A stretch of DNA of 64,000 nucleotides from Myroides marinus (GCF_900109075.1 NZ_FNYS01000019.1:1-64000), one strand, 5' to 3'; positions 44,018 to 53,431 are shown, counted from the stretch's first letter. The notes: generated by a model not told the origin, from the sequence alone. Numbers and translations are program-made.

Positions 44018-44857
44018 TTATTGGACTTTTTTCACCTGTTTTCTAAATTCAAGAGGAGTAAGGCCACTGTTCTTTTTAAAGAAACGGTTAAAGTAGTTGA
44101 CCTCGCTATAGCCTAATTCCTCTGCGATTTGTTGAATATTTAGTTCAGAATATCCTATTAACCTTTTGGCTTCTAAGAGTAGTCTATTATGAATGTGTTG
44201 GTTTAGTGTTGATTCAGTGGACTTTACTACTAATTCATTCATGCGTTTTACTGATAGGGCTATTTTATCCGCATAGAAAGAGGTAGGGGAGTGACTAGCG
44301 TAATGTTTCTCTACAAGCTCAAGGAGTTTGTGCACTCTAGTGTCTATCAGTGGATTTTCTTTAGAAAGTTCTTTTAGATCTTGGATATGAGTGATGTATA
44401 TACTTAGGTATTTCTCTAATACCAAAGTGCGTTTTTGTGAATCCCACTCTTGTTTAAACAAAAACATTATCGCTTTAAAGAGCTCTTTTTTATCTTCGGA
44501 TAACTCAAACCATAGTGGAGGATTAAGCCTAAAGGATTGCTCTTTAAATTCTTGTGTAATGATTCGATTAAAGTAATCCTTATTAATAGATAGGAAATAT
44601 CCTTCTACCCCTGTAGGGTTGATATTGTGCATCTGACCAGGGTAGATAACCCAGATTTGATCCTTAGTGATCTCATAGGATTTAAAGTCAACTTGCTGCA
44701 GGGTATTATTAGCCTTAGTAAACCAATAGATTTGATAAAAGTTGCACTGATAGTGATAATCAAGATTAAATAGCTCGATATTATCTTCTATCATAAAGAA
44801 TTCGATAGGCACATCCTTGTCGAATTGCTCAGCTTTTACAATCTTTTGTTTAGGCAT
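44018..44857 (-). CDS. AraC-family transcriptional regulator
   Basis: 279 residues from the ATG at 44857 (MPKQKIVKAEQFDKDVPIEF); the promoter box at 44883 makes the longer start impossible. A cupin-like sensor half includes ITKDQIWVIYPGQMHNINPT; the helix-turn-helix pair near the end includes IQQIAEELGYSEVNYFNRFF. It sits directly before the Bcr/CflA transporter gene and is likely its regulator. Confidence 0.86.
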   Translation of the reverse strand: MPKQKIVKAEQFDKDVPIEFFMIEDNIELFNLDYHYQCNFYQIYWFTKANNTLQQVDFKSYEITKDQIWVIYPGQMHNINPTGVEGYFLSINKDYFNRIITQEFKEQSFRLNPPLWFELSEDKKELFKAIMFLFKQEWDSQKRTLVLEKYLSIYITHIQDLKELSKENPLIDTRVHKLLELVEKHYASHSPTSFYADKIALSVKRMNELVVKSTESTLNQHIHNRLLLEAKRLIGYSELNIQQIAEELGYSEVNYFNRFFKKNSGLTPLEFRKQVKKVQ

Positions 44858-44882
44858 TATAGGGTTTGTTTTTTTAGTTTTA

Positions 44883-44890
44883 CAAAGATA
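44883..44890 (-). promoter_or_regulatory. Promoter -7 box for the AraC gene
   Basis: TATCTTTG on the minus strand matches TAnnTTTG, 25 bases before the chosen start at 44857. Confidence 0.5.
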
Positions 44891-44984
44891 AGGGTTTGTT
44901 TTAACAGATATAACCAATACCCTTTTTGCATACAGAATCTTTTAATGAATTTATCAGTTTTAATTTTATTTAGCCAGTTAGTCA

Positions 44985-45686
44985 TTAGTAGTCAGAATAA
45001 CTTAGTTTTTTTACTAGTTCTATGAAACTATTACTATTAGTTTTTGCTAGTATATTTTTGCGATGTGTTTGAATAGTATTATTGCTAACGTTTAATAAAT
45101 CTGAAATTTGTTTACTGGAGAGTCCTTGTTTGATTAAAGTGAGGATTTCTAATTCTCTATTTGTTAAATTAAAATTGTTATTTAAATCTAAGTACATATT
45201 TTGAACCTTGTCAAATATTTTATAGTCCGTATGTTTACAAAACGCATCTGGATTAATAATCTTATGCATAATAAGAGCTTTTGATAGATTTCCGTGTTCA
45301 TTTATCTCTAGAGCTTGACTCTCTTGAGCGACTCTTACACTACTACCATCAGCTTTAATTATTCTATAACTATATTTTTTGATATACCTGAAATGATCGT
45401 TGTATTGAATCTTACTAGTGAAATTTATTCCTTGCTCTTCTTTTTCTAAAAAATAGTCCAAGTCATCTTTATGAATAATCTCAGTTAAGAAATTCAAATC
45501 AAAATTTTCATTGTTGTAACCTGTAATAGTAGTGAAAGCTGAATTAACAAATAATACAGTATTTTTTGAATAATCCAAAATAAAGAAATAGACAGATTGC
45601 TCTTCTGTTTCTTTATGTTTTACATTGTTTTTTGTACTATGGTTATTATACAGATTTAACCATGTGGTGTTTTTAATGGTTTCCAT
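44985..45686 (-). CDS. PAS-domain LuxR-type regulator
   Basis: 233 residues, cytosolic. A PAS-like fold (about 28-140) carries VLFVNSAFTTITGYNNENF and a PAC-like YSYRIIKADGSSVRV. A LuxR-type helix-turn-helix (about 168-225) carries LTNRELEILTLIKQGLSSKQ and SNNTIQTHRKNIL. No receiver domain, so it senses a ligand or redox state directly. It is 88 bases before a separate AraC unit and divergent from the broken TPR-LuxR gene; target unknown. Confidence 0.82.
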   Translation of the reverse strand: METIKNTTWLNLYNNHSTKNNVKHKETEEQSVYFFILDYSKNTVLFVNSAFTTITGYNNENFDLNFLTEIIHKDDLDYFLEKEEQGINFTSKIQYNDHFRYIKKYSYRIIKADGSSVRVAQESQALEINEHGNLSKALIMHKIINPDAFCKHTDYKIFDKVQNMYLDLNNNFNLTNRELEILTLIKQGLSSKQISDLLNVSNNTIQTHRKNILAKTNSNSFIELVKKLSYSDY

Positions 45687-46142
45687 ACTTTTTGAGTTTT
45701 TGAGTTTTGTTAAAAAGGTTAGCTTTTAACAAATACAGGGCCTTGTAAAAGCTATTGGTTGTCATTTACAAAGATGTGTAAAACCCCAAAAAGTTCACAA
45801 TTTAAGACAGGTAGTATTATGGGTAGTGAGATTTTTGTCCCCTAGTATTAAGCTGTCCTACCTTGTGCCTACCCGCTTGTTTTTACCTATACTTTTACCT
45901 ATACTTTTAGTTTTTTTTGATTGTAATGTATTGATTTTTAATGCTTTTGTTTTTTTTGTGATTTATTGAAAGGTTTAGGTTTGAATTTTAAAAATGTATT
46001 AAGCTATTTGATATGTTAACATAATAAAGTGGACAATTTGTTACATTATTAAATAGTATATGGCATAAGGTAGGGGATAATTTACCCCCACATGTTTATT
46101 TGACAGTAAAAAGTAGTACTTTGAGTCTAGTTTTAAGAAATT
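45687..46142. other. Divergent intergenic region
   Basis: 456 bases between the PAS-LuxR gene and the TPR-LuxR pseudogene. It holds a tandem 12-base repeat ttttacctatac (45881-45892 and 45893-45904). No gene or clear consensus promoter was found. Confidence 0.4.
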
Positions 46143-47026
46143 ATGAAGAAAAAACTTCTCAATAATTGTATTTTTTTGCTATGCTTGTTATCATATTTTG
46201 TAACTATAGCTCAGGCTTATGATTACAAAAAGTTATCAAGTAAGGTTAGTGAATATAACAATCAAGCAGAGTATGAGAAGACCATTGTTTTTTTAGAATC
46301 TGTTTTATTAGATAAACAATCAACATCATATGATAGATATAGTGCTTATTATTTAAAGTACCTTACTTATAAAAGAGTGTTTAGTTATAAGGATGCAGAA
46401 GATAACTTACATCTGGCTTTGAAAGAGGGAATTAAAACTGAATATAAAGAACAAATAATTGCTCAAATTAGATTTGAAGAGTTATTTATTGCTTTTGACT
46501 TATTGGAGTTTGATAAAGTAGCTAAACTTCAACACCTTATCAAGGATAGGGATTTAGAACTTGTAGATTCAAGTACTCTTGCCTTTTGGTTTATCGTAAA
46601 AGGTACAATGCATACCAGAGAAGGTCTTTTTCAAGAAGCAGAGAAGGTGTATAATAATGCTATAGCGGTATTAACTAAGAAAGATTCGGAGCATTTACCC
46701 TTGGTATATAGTAAGATGATTGATTTATATCAAAAGATGAATAAGCATGAGCAAGCTTTAGAGAGCTTTCAAAAGGGGTTGTCTTACGCCAAACAGCACA
46801 ATATGGATATCTATATACTAAATATGTATGCTGGATTAGGCCGTTATTATAAAGATATTGGAGATTATCTGAAAGACAAAAACAGATTGTTGACTTAGTT
46901 CAAAAAGGTAAAACAAATAAAGAAATAGGGGAGACATTGTTTATTTCAGAAAATACAGTAAAGTACCACTTGAAAATTATCTATGAGATATTACAGATAA
47001 AGGGAAAAGCAGATTTATTAAAATAG
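46143..47026 (+). pseudogene. TPR-LuxR regulator gene with a large internal out-of-frame deletion
   Basis: The 5' part encodes a signal peptide (to about IAQA) and TPR helices up to GRYYKDIGDYL (about residue 244). Frame 1 then stops at 46898. In another frame, from 46865, the sequence reads LSERQKQIVDLVQKGKTNKE then a block with FISENTVKYHLK, and stops at 47026: a complete LuxR-type helix-turn-helix. Intact proteins of this class have TPRs, one membrane helix, a coiled coil and then the HTH (550-600 residues). Here the membrane helix and coiled coil are missing and the junction is out of frame, so both halves survive but cannot make the regulator. Confidence 0.85.
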
Positions 47027-47031
47027 AAAAA

Positions 47032-47050
47032 GCCGTCTTTAAGACGGCCC
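47032..47050 (+). terminator. Hairpin after the broken regulator gene
   Basis: gccgtc pairs with gacggc around a short loop, 5 bases after the pseudogene stop; the T-run is poor. Confidence 0.55.
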
Positions 47051-47138
47051 TTCCACTTGAAAGTGATTTACATTATAAATAGGAAACGTGTAAATCGTGA
47101 TCAAAATATAGTGTGATTCGCATCACATTTTTATCCTA

Positions 47139-48638
47139 CTAAATCCATTCGGGCATAAACGCATTAAAATATTTTAAAACCCTAGTTTTTGTTGCAGTAT
47201 TTGTTTCCTTTGTATAAATGTTTTTAGCGGATCTATTGTCATTAGAGGTATTTGTAAAGATAACTGAGGCTTCATTAGGTGAGAACCTAGGATCTAAATC
47301 ATTGGTACCTTTTTCTTTATCACTTGAGATTTTAGTGTGCTTGTTAGTTGCCTTATCAAATAAATAGATATTGGAATCAATTCTTCTGTACTCCATATTT
47401 TGAGCACCTTGATCATCTAAACTATACAGAATCTTTGTGGCATCATTAGATAAATGTAAACCACTACTAGCTCCTTTTACGTTAGTTAAGACGTTGAATA
47501 AGAATTTACCCTTAAGGTCTATACAGTAAATAGCAATATCATATCCATTAGCATTATTTGTTTTTAAGGCTATTGTGTTATACTCAATATTTACATCTAC
47601 CTCTGAGATAAAGGAGTTATCAGGTGTTTGATACACTAGAGTTAAATCCTGACCATTAGAGCTTATGCTATATAGTTTATTAAAGCTAGGGAAATAGATT
47701 TTATTACTATTTGCAGGCCAGCTAAAGCTTAACTCATTTAAGTTAAAACCTCCAGGTTTTACATTTGATGTAATTTTTTGTTTGTTTGTCCCATCAGTAT
47801 CCATGGTATAAAGGTCGGTATAAGATCCAGAGGTTTGTAAATACGCAACCTTGTTAGCAGTTGGATTCTTTTTAGGTCTGAAACTATTTACCTTTTCGCT
47901 AGTTAATTGAAATTCGGTTGTATTTGATTCATCCGAAGAGAAAATAGCAAAATTTCCATCAATGTTCTTTGTATAAAAATATCTATTGTTTTTAGGTGCA
48001 CTATAAACTTGAAAACTACTTACCTCACTCTGTACTGGTGTATTATGACTGTCATCAACTATTATTTGCCAGAAGTATTTTACTCCTAGTTTTAGATTTT
48101 CATGCGTAAATGAATTTTGCGTTAATTTATCATATATCTCAACATTAGAGTCCTTGTCATTATAAAGTTTAAGAGTATAGGTAAGCTCTGATTCACTAGG
48201 ATTCTCTACTGACCATTTAAAAGTAGTGACAATACCTTTGAGTACTTCATTACTTGATGGACTTATAAGAACAGGTTTAGATGGTGGTTTTACGCTGCCC
48301 TTAGCTGTTTTAAGTTCAAAAACGATATTTGTTTTTCTATCTTGGTAAATTACAGCAGGTTTAAACAAAGTAGTATATCCTTTTAATTCAGCTTTTACCG
48401 AATACTCAGCTACACTTATTTGATCAATTGTAAAATCTCCATTCTCATCAGTAAATACAGTAGTAGATACTGGTGATGTTTCTATTTTTACATTAGCAAG
48501 AGGTATGTTGGTATCAGAAGCAACTACCTTACCAATGAGTATTCCTGTTGTACTTTCTTGTAAATAATCTTCTTGACAAGAGTAAAATACGAGTAGTATC
48601 GCAATGGAATATATAAATTTAGTTAGTACATTTTTCAT
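47139..48638 (-). CDS. Lipoprotein with regulatory-like, Fn3-like and TolB-like propeller domains (curli operon)
   Basis: 499 residues; lipobox FYSC with Cys21. Domains in order: carboxypeptidase-regulatory-like fold (about 32-110; GILIGKVVASDTNIPLANVK), an Fn3/Ig-like domain (about 118-210; FKWSVENPSESELTYTLKLY), then a six-bladed TolB/PD40-like propeller (about 220-499; YFYTKNIDGNFAIFSSDESN and SWPANSNKIYFPSF). It is the last gene of the curli operon, 12 bases after csgG, so a role in fibre anchoring or in the outer-membrane secretion machine is likely. It has no counterpart in the E. coli csg operons. Confidence 0.75.
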   Translation of the reverse strand: MKNVLTKFIYSIAILLVFYSCQEDYLQESTTGILIGKVVASDTNIPLANVKIETSPVSTTVFTDENGDFTIDQISVAEYSVKAELKGYTTLFKPAVIYQDRKTNIVFELKTAKGSVKPPSKPVLISPSSNEVLKGIVTTFKWSVENPSESELTYTLKLYNDKDSNVEIYDKLTQNSFTHENLKLGVKYFWQIIVDDSHNTPVQSEVSSFQVYSAPKNNRYFYTKNIDGNFAIFSSDESNTTEFQLTSEKVNSFRPKKNPTANKVAYLQTSGSYTDLYTMDTDGTNKQKITSNVKPGGFNLNELSFSWPANSNKIYFPSFNKLYSISSNGQDLTLVYQTPDNSFISEVDVNIEYNTIALKTNNANGYDIAIYCIDLKGKFLFNVLTNVKGASSGLHLSNDATKILYSLDDQGAQNMEYRRIDSNIYLFDKATNKHTKISSDKEKGTNDLDPRFSPNEASVIFTNTSNDNRSAKNIYTKETNTATKTRVLKYFNAFMPEWI

Positions 48639-48650
48639 CTATCAATTGTA

Positions 48651-50027
48651 TTAAAAGTAGTATTTAAGACCTAATCCAAAATTAAAATAGTAGTCGTTTC
48701 TTTTTCCTAGTTTTAAATTATCTAATTTATCGGTAAAACTAAGATTGTGCTCAGCAAAACCAAACACTCCCCATGAATTGGAGATGTTATAGTTTAGTCC
48801 TAAACCATACTGCATTTTCCAAAATATTGGATTGTCTTTTTCACTTTTACTTTCAAACAAGGTATTTGTTCCAATCATACCAGGGCCTAAATAAACATAC
48901 GGAGATATCTTATCATTAGGCAGTAGATTAGCTCTTAGATTAAGATCTAAACTAAAGGCATGATTTTTAAAACTTTTACCAGTTACTAATTCAAAAGCAT
49001 TGAAATTTATCTCACCAGAAAATATCTTAGATAATTCTCTAGCATAGCTTATTCTAAAAGAGTATCCTGCTTTTTTTTGTTTATAATCTCCAAAAAGGAC
49101 ATTCACACCACTAGAAGCACTAACTTCATTTTTTTGTGTCCTGTTGAATTGCTCTCTGTTGTATAATAATGTTGACTCTTCTTGCTCTTTAAGCTTATTG
49201 TATTGAGTAACTAATTGATCATCGATAGATTTCTCTTCTTTAGATTTCCATAAATCAGCTGCGATACCTTCTATAATTAAGCTTTCTACAGCTTTCTCGA
49301 TAGCTTCTTTAAGAGCTAATTGAACAGGCTCATTAGATGTAAAACCAGTCTCAACCTCTAAGAGACGTTGAAAGTTCACATACCTGAATAAATTAGCAGA
49401 TACGGCCTGAGAAAGTATTGTCTTAGATACATATACTGTTTTTAATACTTTACCATTTGTGGTAGAAACTGCTCTTAGGTAAACTGTTAACCGATCTTCT
49501 CTATATTGGGTAGAACCTCCTACACCAAAATACCTAGCACCAGTTCCACCTGTGATAATATTAGAATCATAAGAGGTTATACCTCCTTCAAGTAAAATAC
49601 CTGCAAATAATAGGGGAGGTAGTGCTGATTGAGTCTTATCTCCTGCTTGTCTGAACTGTTCACGAGTTGTATTTATAATATTGCGCTCATTTAATAGATT
49701 GCCTAAATTCTCTCGCTCTACAATTGTAAACCAACCACTATCTTCTAATGCTTTTGCAAGGATTGTTGTTCCTCCTTGAGGAACAGCCGTGCTAAAGGAA
49801 CTACCAACATCTACATTTTTATATTGCCCAGTTTGGTCTCTAAAGTTATAGATTCCAGCTACAATAGGCTCTAATGGTTTAGGTAGATTTTTTAAGTTCT
49901 TATTTGTACTACTTGTCTCACCAGTTCTTGCCACCTGTTTGGCATACGGTTGATTTAAGTAGGCTCCACAGCTAGTTATTAGTAAACTAGCCGGGAGTGC
50001 TATAAATGCGAATCTTAATAAACTCAT
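48651..50027 (-). CDS. csgG: CsgG curli secretion channel with C-terminal barrel-like extension
   Basis: 458 residues against 277 in E. coli CsgG. Lipobox ITSC with Cys20. The CsgG domain spans about 40-270 and has the hallmark VGSSFSTAVPQGGTTILAKAL and WFTIVERENLGNLLNER segments. CsgG forms the nonameric outer-membrane pore for curli subunits. After a Glu/Gln-rich linker (about 270-295) come some 160 residues of beta strands (SYARELSKIFSGEINFNAFE) ending with LGLKYYF and a terminal Phe, like a small outer-membrane barrel. That half is absent in E. coli. Confidence 0.9.
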   Translation of the reverse strand: MSLLRFAFIALPASLLITSCGAYLNQPYAKQVARTGETSSTNKNLKNLPKPLEPIVAGIYNFRDQTGQYKNVDVGSSFSTAVPQGGTTILAKALEDSGWFTIVERENLGNLLNERNIINTTREQFRQAGDKTQSALPPLLFAGILLEGGITSYDSNIITGGTGARYFGVGGSTQYREDRLTVYLRAVSTTNGKVLKTVYVSKTILSQAVSANLFRYVNFQRLLEVETGFTSNEPVQLALKEAIEKAVESLIIEGIAADLWKSKEEKSIDDQLVTQYNKLKEQEESTLLYNREQFNRTQKNEVSASSGVNVLFGDYKQKKAGYSFRISYARELSKIFSGEINFNAFELVTGKSFKNHAFSLDLNLRANLLPNDKISPYVYLGPGMIGTNTLFESKSEKDNPIFWKMQYGLGLNYNISNSWGVFGFAEHNLSFTDKLDNLKLGKRNDYYFNFGLGLKYYF

Positions 50028-50034
50028 AGCTAGC

Positions 50035-50436
50035 TTAATAAGTAGGCATTATAATTTGTGTTTGCTCCCCGGTTTGAGTGTTCAGAATATTTATAACCAT
50101 TCCTTCACTCGACTCATAGATTTCAACAGATAAACTTCCTAGGGAAAAAGTACCTTCCTTTAGATCGCCACCAAATTGATCATTGAATATTTTTCTTGAT
50201 ATTTGACTCAGAAGTTGACTATTAAGTCGTTCTGAGAACTGATCTAAGCTTGAACCAGAGTTTGATTTACTAGCGGAAGGATCTTTGAATGAATTCTGAG
50301 CTGAGGCAGAAGCAAGCATCATTTGATAGTTAAACACCTCTCCTCCAAAGAAAGGATTCATAGGTTTATAGGTTAATTGCTGGGCACTACAAATAGTAGA
50401 GACTAGCAGTATAATTATATAGAATATATTTTTCAT
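50035..50436 (-). CDS. csgF: CsgF curli assembly factor
   Basis: 133 residues with signal peptide (to about ICSAQ). The mature N-terminus LTYKPMNPFFGGEVFNYQML-type segment matches the CsgF part that inserts into the CsgG channel, and SASAQNSFKDPSA matches the SAQAQNSYKDPS motif. CsgF couples secretion at the outer face to nucleation by CsgB. Overlap-free, 5 bases after csgE and 7 before csgG. Confidence 0.9.
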   Translation of the reverse strand: MKNIFYIIILLVSTICSAQQLTYKPMNPFFGGEVFNYQMMLASASAQNSFKDPSASKSNSGSSLDQFSERLNSQLLSQISRKIFNDQFGGDLKEGTFSLGSLSVEIYESSEGMVINILNTQTGEQTQIIMPTY

Positions 50437-50441
50437 GATTT

Positions 50442-51236
50442 TTAAAATGTTTTGATTCGTTGTTCATCTCTTTTTAAGCTTTCTAAGTACCTCATAGTTC
50501 TATTTAAGGTACTATCGCTCATTGATCTTAAGTAATCATATTGAGTTTTAACGAAAAAGGTGAAAATGATTTGATCTAAAATACTGACATTGATTTTAGT
50601 ATTATTACCAAGAGTGATAAGCTCTGAAATAGTTATAATATGTTCAGAGTTTATGTTATAAGATAAGTAGTTTGAATAAAAGATTTGGTAAAAATCTCTA
50701 CCTGCTTTGGTTTTTGTTTGATCAACAACTATTCCTTTGAGCTCTATTTTATTGTAAGAAATATCTTCTTGCTCAAGATCAGAGTCAAGCATGGTTGTAA
50801 ACTCTTGTTTGATTAATTCCTTATCTTTATTATCATTGATAACATGTCTATTTGTGCCTACTAATTTTTCATTCTCATCATAGATAAGTAATAAAATAAT
50901 AAGCCTGTCTTTTGTATTTCTATTTATTCTAGTTGTAGATAGATTCATCGTCTGAAATCCCTCTAATACTTTTCGACCTGTTTGAACATTGGTAGCTTTA
51001 TTAGCATTAGGATCTTCTAGATTTGATTTTATAACAGAGAGCTTATAAGAAATACTCTGTGTTACTTCTGTTTTATTATGTGCAATACCTGTAATTACTA
51101 TATCCTCAGGGATTTCTTGAATACTCAAATCAGCTTTAATCTTAGTGTTTAAGATTTGAGCATTTATAGAGTAAGTAAGTAAAATGCACACAACTAACAA
51201 AAGAGTCTGAAAATGTGATTGCCCAAGCTTTCTCAT
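50442..51236 (-). CDS. csgE: CsgE curli chaperone with N-terminal CsgH-like domain
   Basis: 264 residues; E. coli CsgE has 129. After the signal peptide (to about INAQ), residues 28-135 form a beta-rich domain with ADLSIQEIPEDIVITGIAHN and LIYDENEKLVGTNRHVI, a pattern like CsgH/CsgC-type curli-inhibiting domains. The CsgE part follows (about 164-264): LKGIVVDQTKTKAGRDFYQI matches the CsgE signature with DFY, then an IFTFFVKTQYDYL-type strand. CsgE caps the periplasmic face of CsgG. The CsgH-like assignment is by eye and needs a structure check. Confidence 0.85.
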   Translation of the reverse strand: MRKLGQSHFQTLLLVVCILLTYSINAQILNTKIKADLSIQEIPEDIVITGIAHNKTEVTQSISYKLSVIKSNLEDPNANKATNVQTGRKVLEGFQTMNLSTTRINRNTKDRLIILLLIYDENEKLVGTNRHVINDNKDKELIKQEFTTMLDSDLEQEDISYNKIELKGIVVDQTKTKAGRDFYQIFYSNYLSYNINSEHIITISELITLGNNTKINVSILDQIIFTFFVKTQYDYLRSMSDSTLNRTMRYLESLKRDEQRIKTF

Positions 51237-51246
51237 AATGAAGATA

Positions 51247-51741
51247 CTAGTTGTAATTTCTTATTATAAGTGATTTATCACTACCAATGATTGTAATTTT
51301 TAAGTCTTGTGACATTGAGTTTTGTCCAAAGACATCTATATTTTGATTGTTTCCTTTTTGTATTATATTAATGTTTTCTACTTTCGTCGAATTGTAATTG
51401 TAATTAGAGTATTTGTTTTGATCTCCTATCTGATTTATTGTTTGGTTTGACTCCTGACTTTTAGTTAAGATATCTATATTATTATGATTTCCTATTTGCA
51501 TGTAATTGACATCACTTGAAGTAGAGTTTGAAAGATTAGACATAAGAATATTATCATCTCCTATTTGTGTGACATAGACTTGTTTCTGATCTTGAAGCAT
51601 AGCTTTATCATTTCTGATTGTAATTTGATTAATCAAAAATGAATTTTCATCACGAACAATATTGTTTCTTTCTTTCTGAGCCCATATAAATGAACAAGGA
51701 GTTAAAAACAATAAGATGTATAATAAAACTGTGTTTTTCAT
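51247..51741 (-). CDS. CsgB-like minor curlin (nucleator candidate)
   Basis: 164 residues with signal peptide (to about FIWAQ). It carries irregular curlin-type repeats with QIGDDN, QIGNHNN, QIGDQN and QKGNNQN words. The repeats are fewer and less regular than in the next gene, and the C-terminus is basic-ended (SLIIRNYN), as in CsgB, which holds to the cell and seeds fibre growth. Tight spacing (10 bases) to csgE. Called csgB-like from order and repeats. Confidence 0.75.
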   Translation of the reverse strand: MKNTVLLYILLFLTPCSFIWAQKERNNIVRDENSFLINQITIRNDKAMLQDQKQVYVTQIGDDNILMSNLSNSTSSDVNYMQIGNHNNIDILTKSQESNQTINQIGDQNKYSNYNYNSTKVENINIIQKGNNQNIDVFGQNSMSQDLKITIIGSDKSLIIRNYN

Positions 51742-51822
51742 CTTGTAAACAATAAAATTATCTCTAAAAAAATAAAAGAAGTTGTCGCTAACAAAGTAGC
51801 GACAACTAATAGTATATAGTAA

Positions 51823-53100
51823 TTATCTACCTTGTACAACAACTGAAGTATTATGGTTTCCAATTTGTGAAACAATACCACTGTTTTGGTTAGACATTTG
51901 TGAAATTACACTTGTATTAGCCATACCATCTTGTAGTACATCTACCAAGTTTTCAGCACCAGTTTGTAATGCTACAGAGTTATTTCTACCTCCTTCTTGA
52001 ACGATATTAGCAAAGTTTCCAGATAATCTTTGATCTACTAAACTAGTGTTTAATTCACCATTTTGAGATACTAAAGCGAAGTTCTCAGATTCTTGTCTAA
52101 CAGTACTGTTATTTCCAAGTCCAACTTGAGTAACTTCAGCGTAGTTTCCACCTTCTAATTGTTTGATATCAGAAGTACTACCATGAGCTTGAGAAACTTT
52201 AGCGTAGTTATCGTCTCCTAACTGGTCAATTGTAGAGATGTTTCTTACTCCTGATTGATCAACGTAAGCCTGGTTAAGATCACCTGCTTGACTAATAGTA
52301 GAATAGTTGATTGTTCCCTCTTGTTTTACATCACTGATGTTTAAGAATCCCTCTTGATTAACCCAAGAATATGATCTTTCTCCTTCTTGCTCAGTTACAT
52401 TATAGTTGTATTCTCCAGTTTGAGTTGTTTCTATAACGTTTTCAGTACCTGATTGATACGCATATGCTCCATTGTAATCTCCGTTTTGAGTAAGATTATT
52501 AGAGTTTGCTTCTCCATTTTGTGCAGCTATAAAGTTGTTTGAATCTCCTGTTTGGAAAGCAATAGCTTCGTTTTCAGATCCATACTGTACTGTTAAACCT
52601 TTATTCTCATCTCCAATTTGATAAGTAACACCATAGTTTGAATTACCATCTTGAGTGATCTCAGCCTCGTTTAATGTTCCAACTTGAACTACTTGAGAAG
52701 CATTTGATCCTCCATTAACTGATGCAACAGCCGTGTTACTATCACCATTTTGAAATGCAACGCTTAGGTTATTATCTCCATTTATATCAATGAAAGATGC
52801 GTTATCGTCTCCTAGTTGTTCTGTAATTGTTCTGTTTGAATCTCCAGTGATAACATTACCTACTAAGTTTTTATCACCTTCTTGATCAACTGTAGATGTG
52901 TTCTCATTACCTAATTGAGAAACCATACTTACGTTTCTGTCGTTAGTTTGAGTAACTTCAAGGCTATTTCTTTCTCCTAACTGAATACCTGTAGATAAGT
53001 TAGTATCTCCTTTTTGTTTTACTGTTGCCTTGTTGTTCTCTTGGGCATTTGCAGTAAGTCCGATTGCTAGCGCAGCTAGGCTTAAAACTACTTTTTTCAT
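51823..53100 (-). CDS. CsgA-like major curlin with about 36 half-repeats
   Basis: 425 residues with signal peptide (MKKVVLSLAALAIGLTANAQ). The whole mature part is a run of about 36 eleven-residue units of the form QxGxxNxxxxx, equal to about 18 two-strand curlin repeats; E. coli CsgA has five. Gln and Asn recur at the amyloid-ladder positions, with gatekeeper-type Asp and Gly in many units. A few units depart from the pattern (near residues 300-340 and 388). It should form a long beta-solenoid amyloid subunit. First gene of the curli operon. Confidence 0.88.
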   Translation of the reverse strand: MKKVVLSLAALAIGLTANAQENNKATVKQKGDTNLSTGIQLGERNSLEVTQTNDRNVSMVSQLGNENTSTVDQEGDKNLVGNVITGDSNRTITEQLGDDNASFIDINGDNNLSVAFQNGDSNTAVASVNGGSNASQVVQVGTLNEAEITQDGNSNYGVTYQIGDENKGLTVQYGSENEAIAFQTGDSNNFIAAQNGEANSNNLTQNGDYNGAYAYQSGTENVIETTQTGEYNYNVTEQEGERSYSWVNQEGFLNISDVKQEGTINYSTISQAGDLNQAYVDQSGVRNISTIDQLGDDNYAKVSQAHGSTSDIKQLEGGNYAEVTQVGLGNNSTVRQESENFALVSQNGELNTSLVDQRLSGNFANIVQEGGRNNSVALQTGAENLVDVLQDGMANTSVISQMSNQNSGIVSQIGNHNTSVVVQGR

Positions 53101-53431
53101 AAATAAAAAAATTAATAAGTGTTATTAAAAAAATGATTGTTTTAAAATGCTTTACTGTACCGAAACATTAAATACGTTTTTGATACTATGCAAATTTGGG
53201 ATTACAAATCATTTCTTGAAATACCCTTTTTAGGTGATTTTTAGAAAAAATTATGATTTTTTATCTTAAAAGTGCCTCTTTAGGGAGTTTTTTATCACTA
53301 TTAATTTTTGGTTATTATGTTGGTTTTTAGTTTTTTATGTTTGATTGGTAATGATTTTTTAAAACATTATAACTTTAGTTTTTTTAAGTCATTACTCTAA
53401 GGTTGATATGGGGTTTACCTTTATTAAGAGG
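53101..53431. promoter_or_regulatory. Upstream region of the curli operon
   Basis: 331 AT-rich bases between the curli operon start and the end of the upstream regulator gene. No clear TAnnTTTG box on the minus strand; a caaatttg palindrome lies at 53201-53208. The operon promoter is expected here and may need an activator. Confidence 0.4.

Noticed and set aside
51823..53100. Regularly spaced repeats that could look like a CRISPR array
   Set aside because: Units are 33 bases, in frame, diverged at DNA level and encode curlin repeats; there are no unique spacers and no cas genes.
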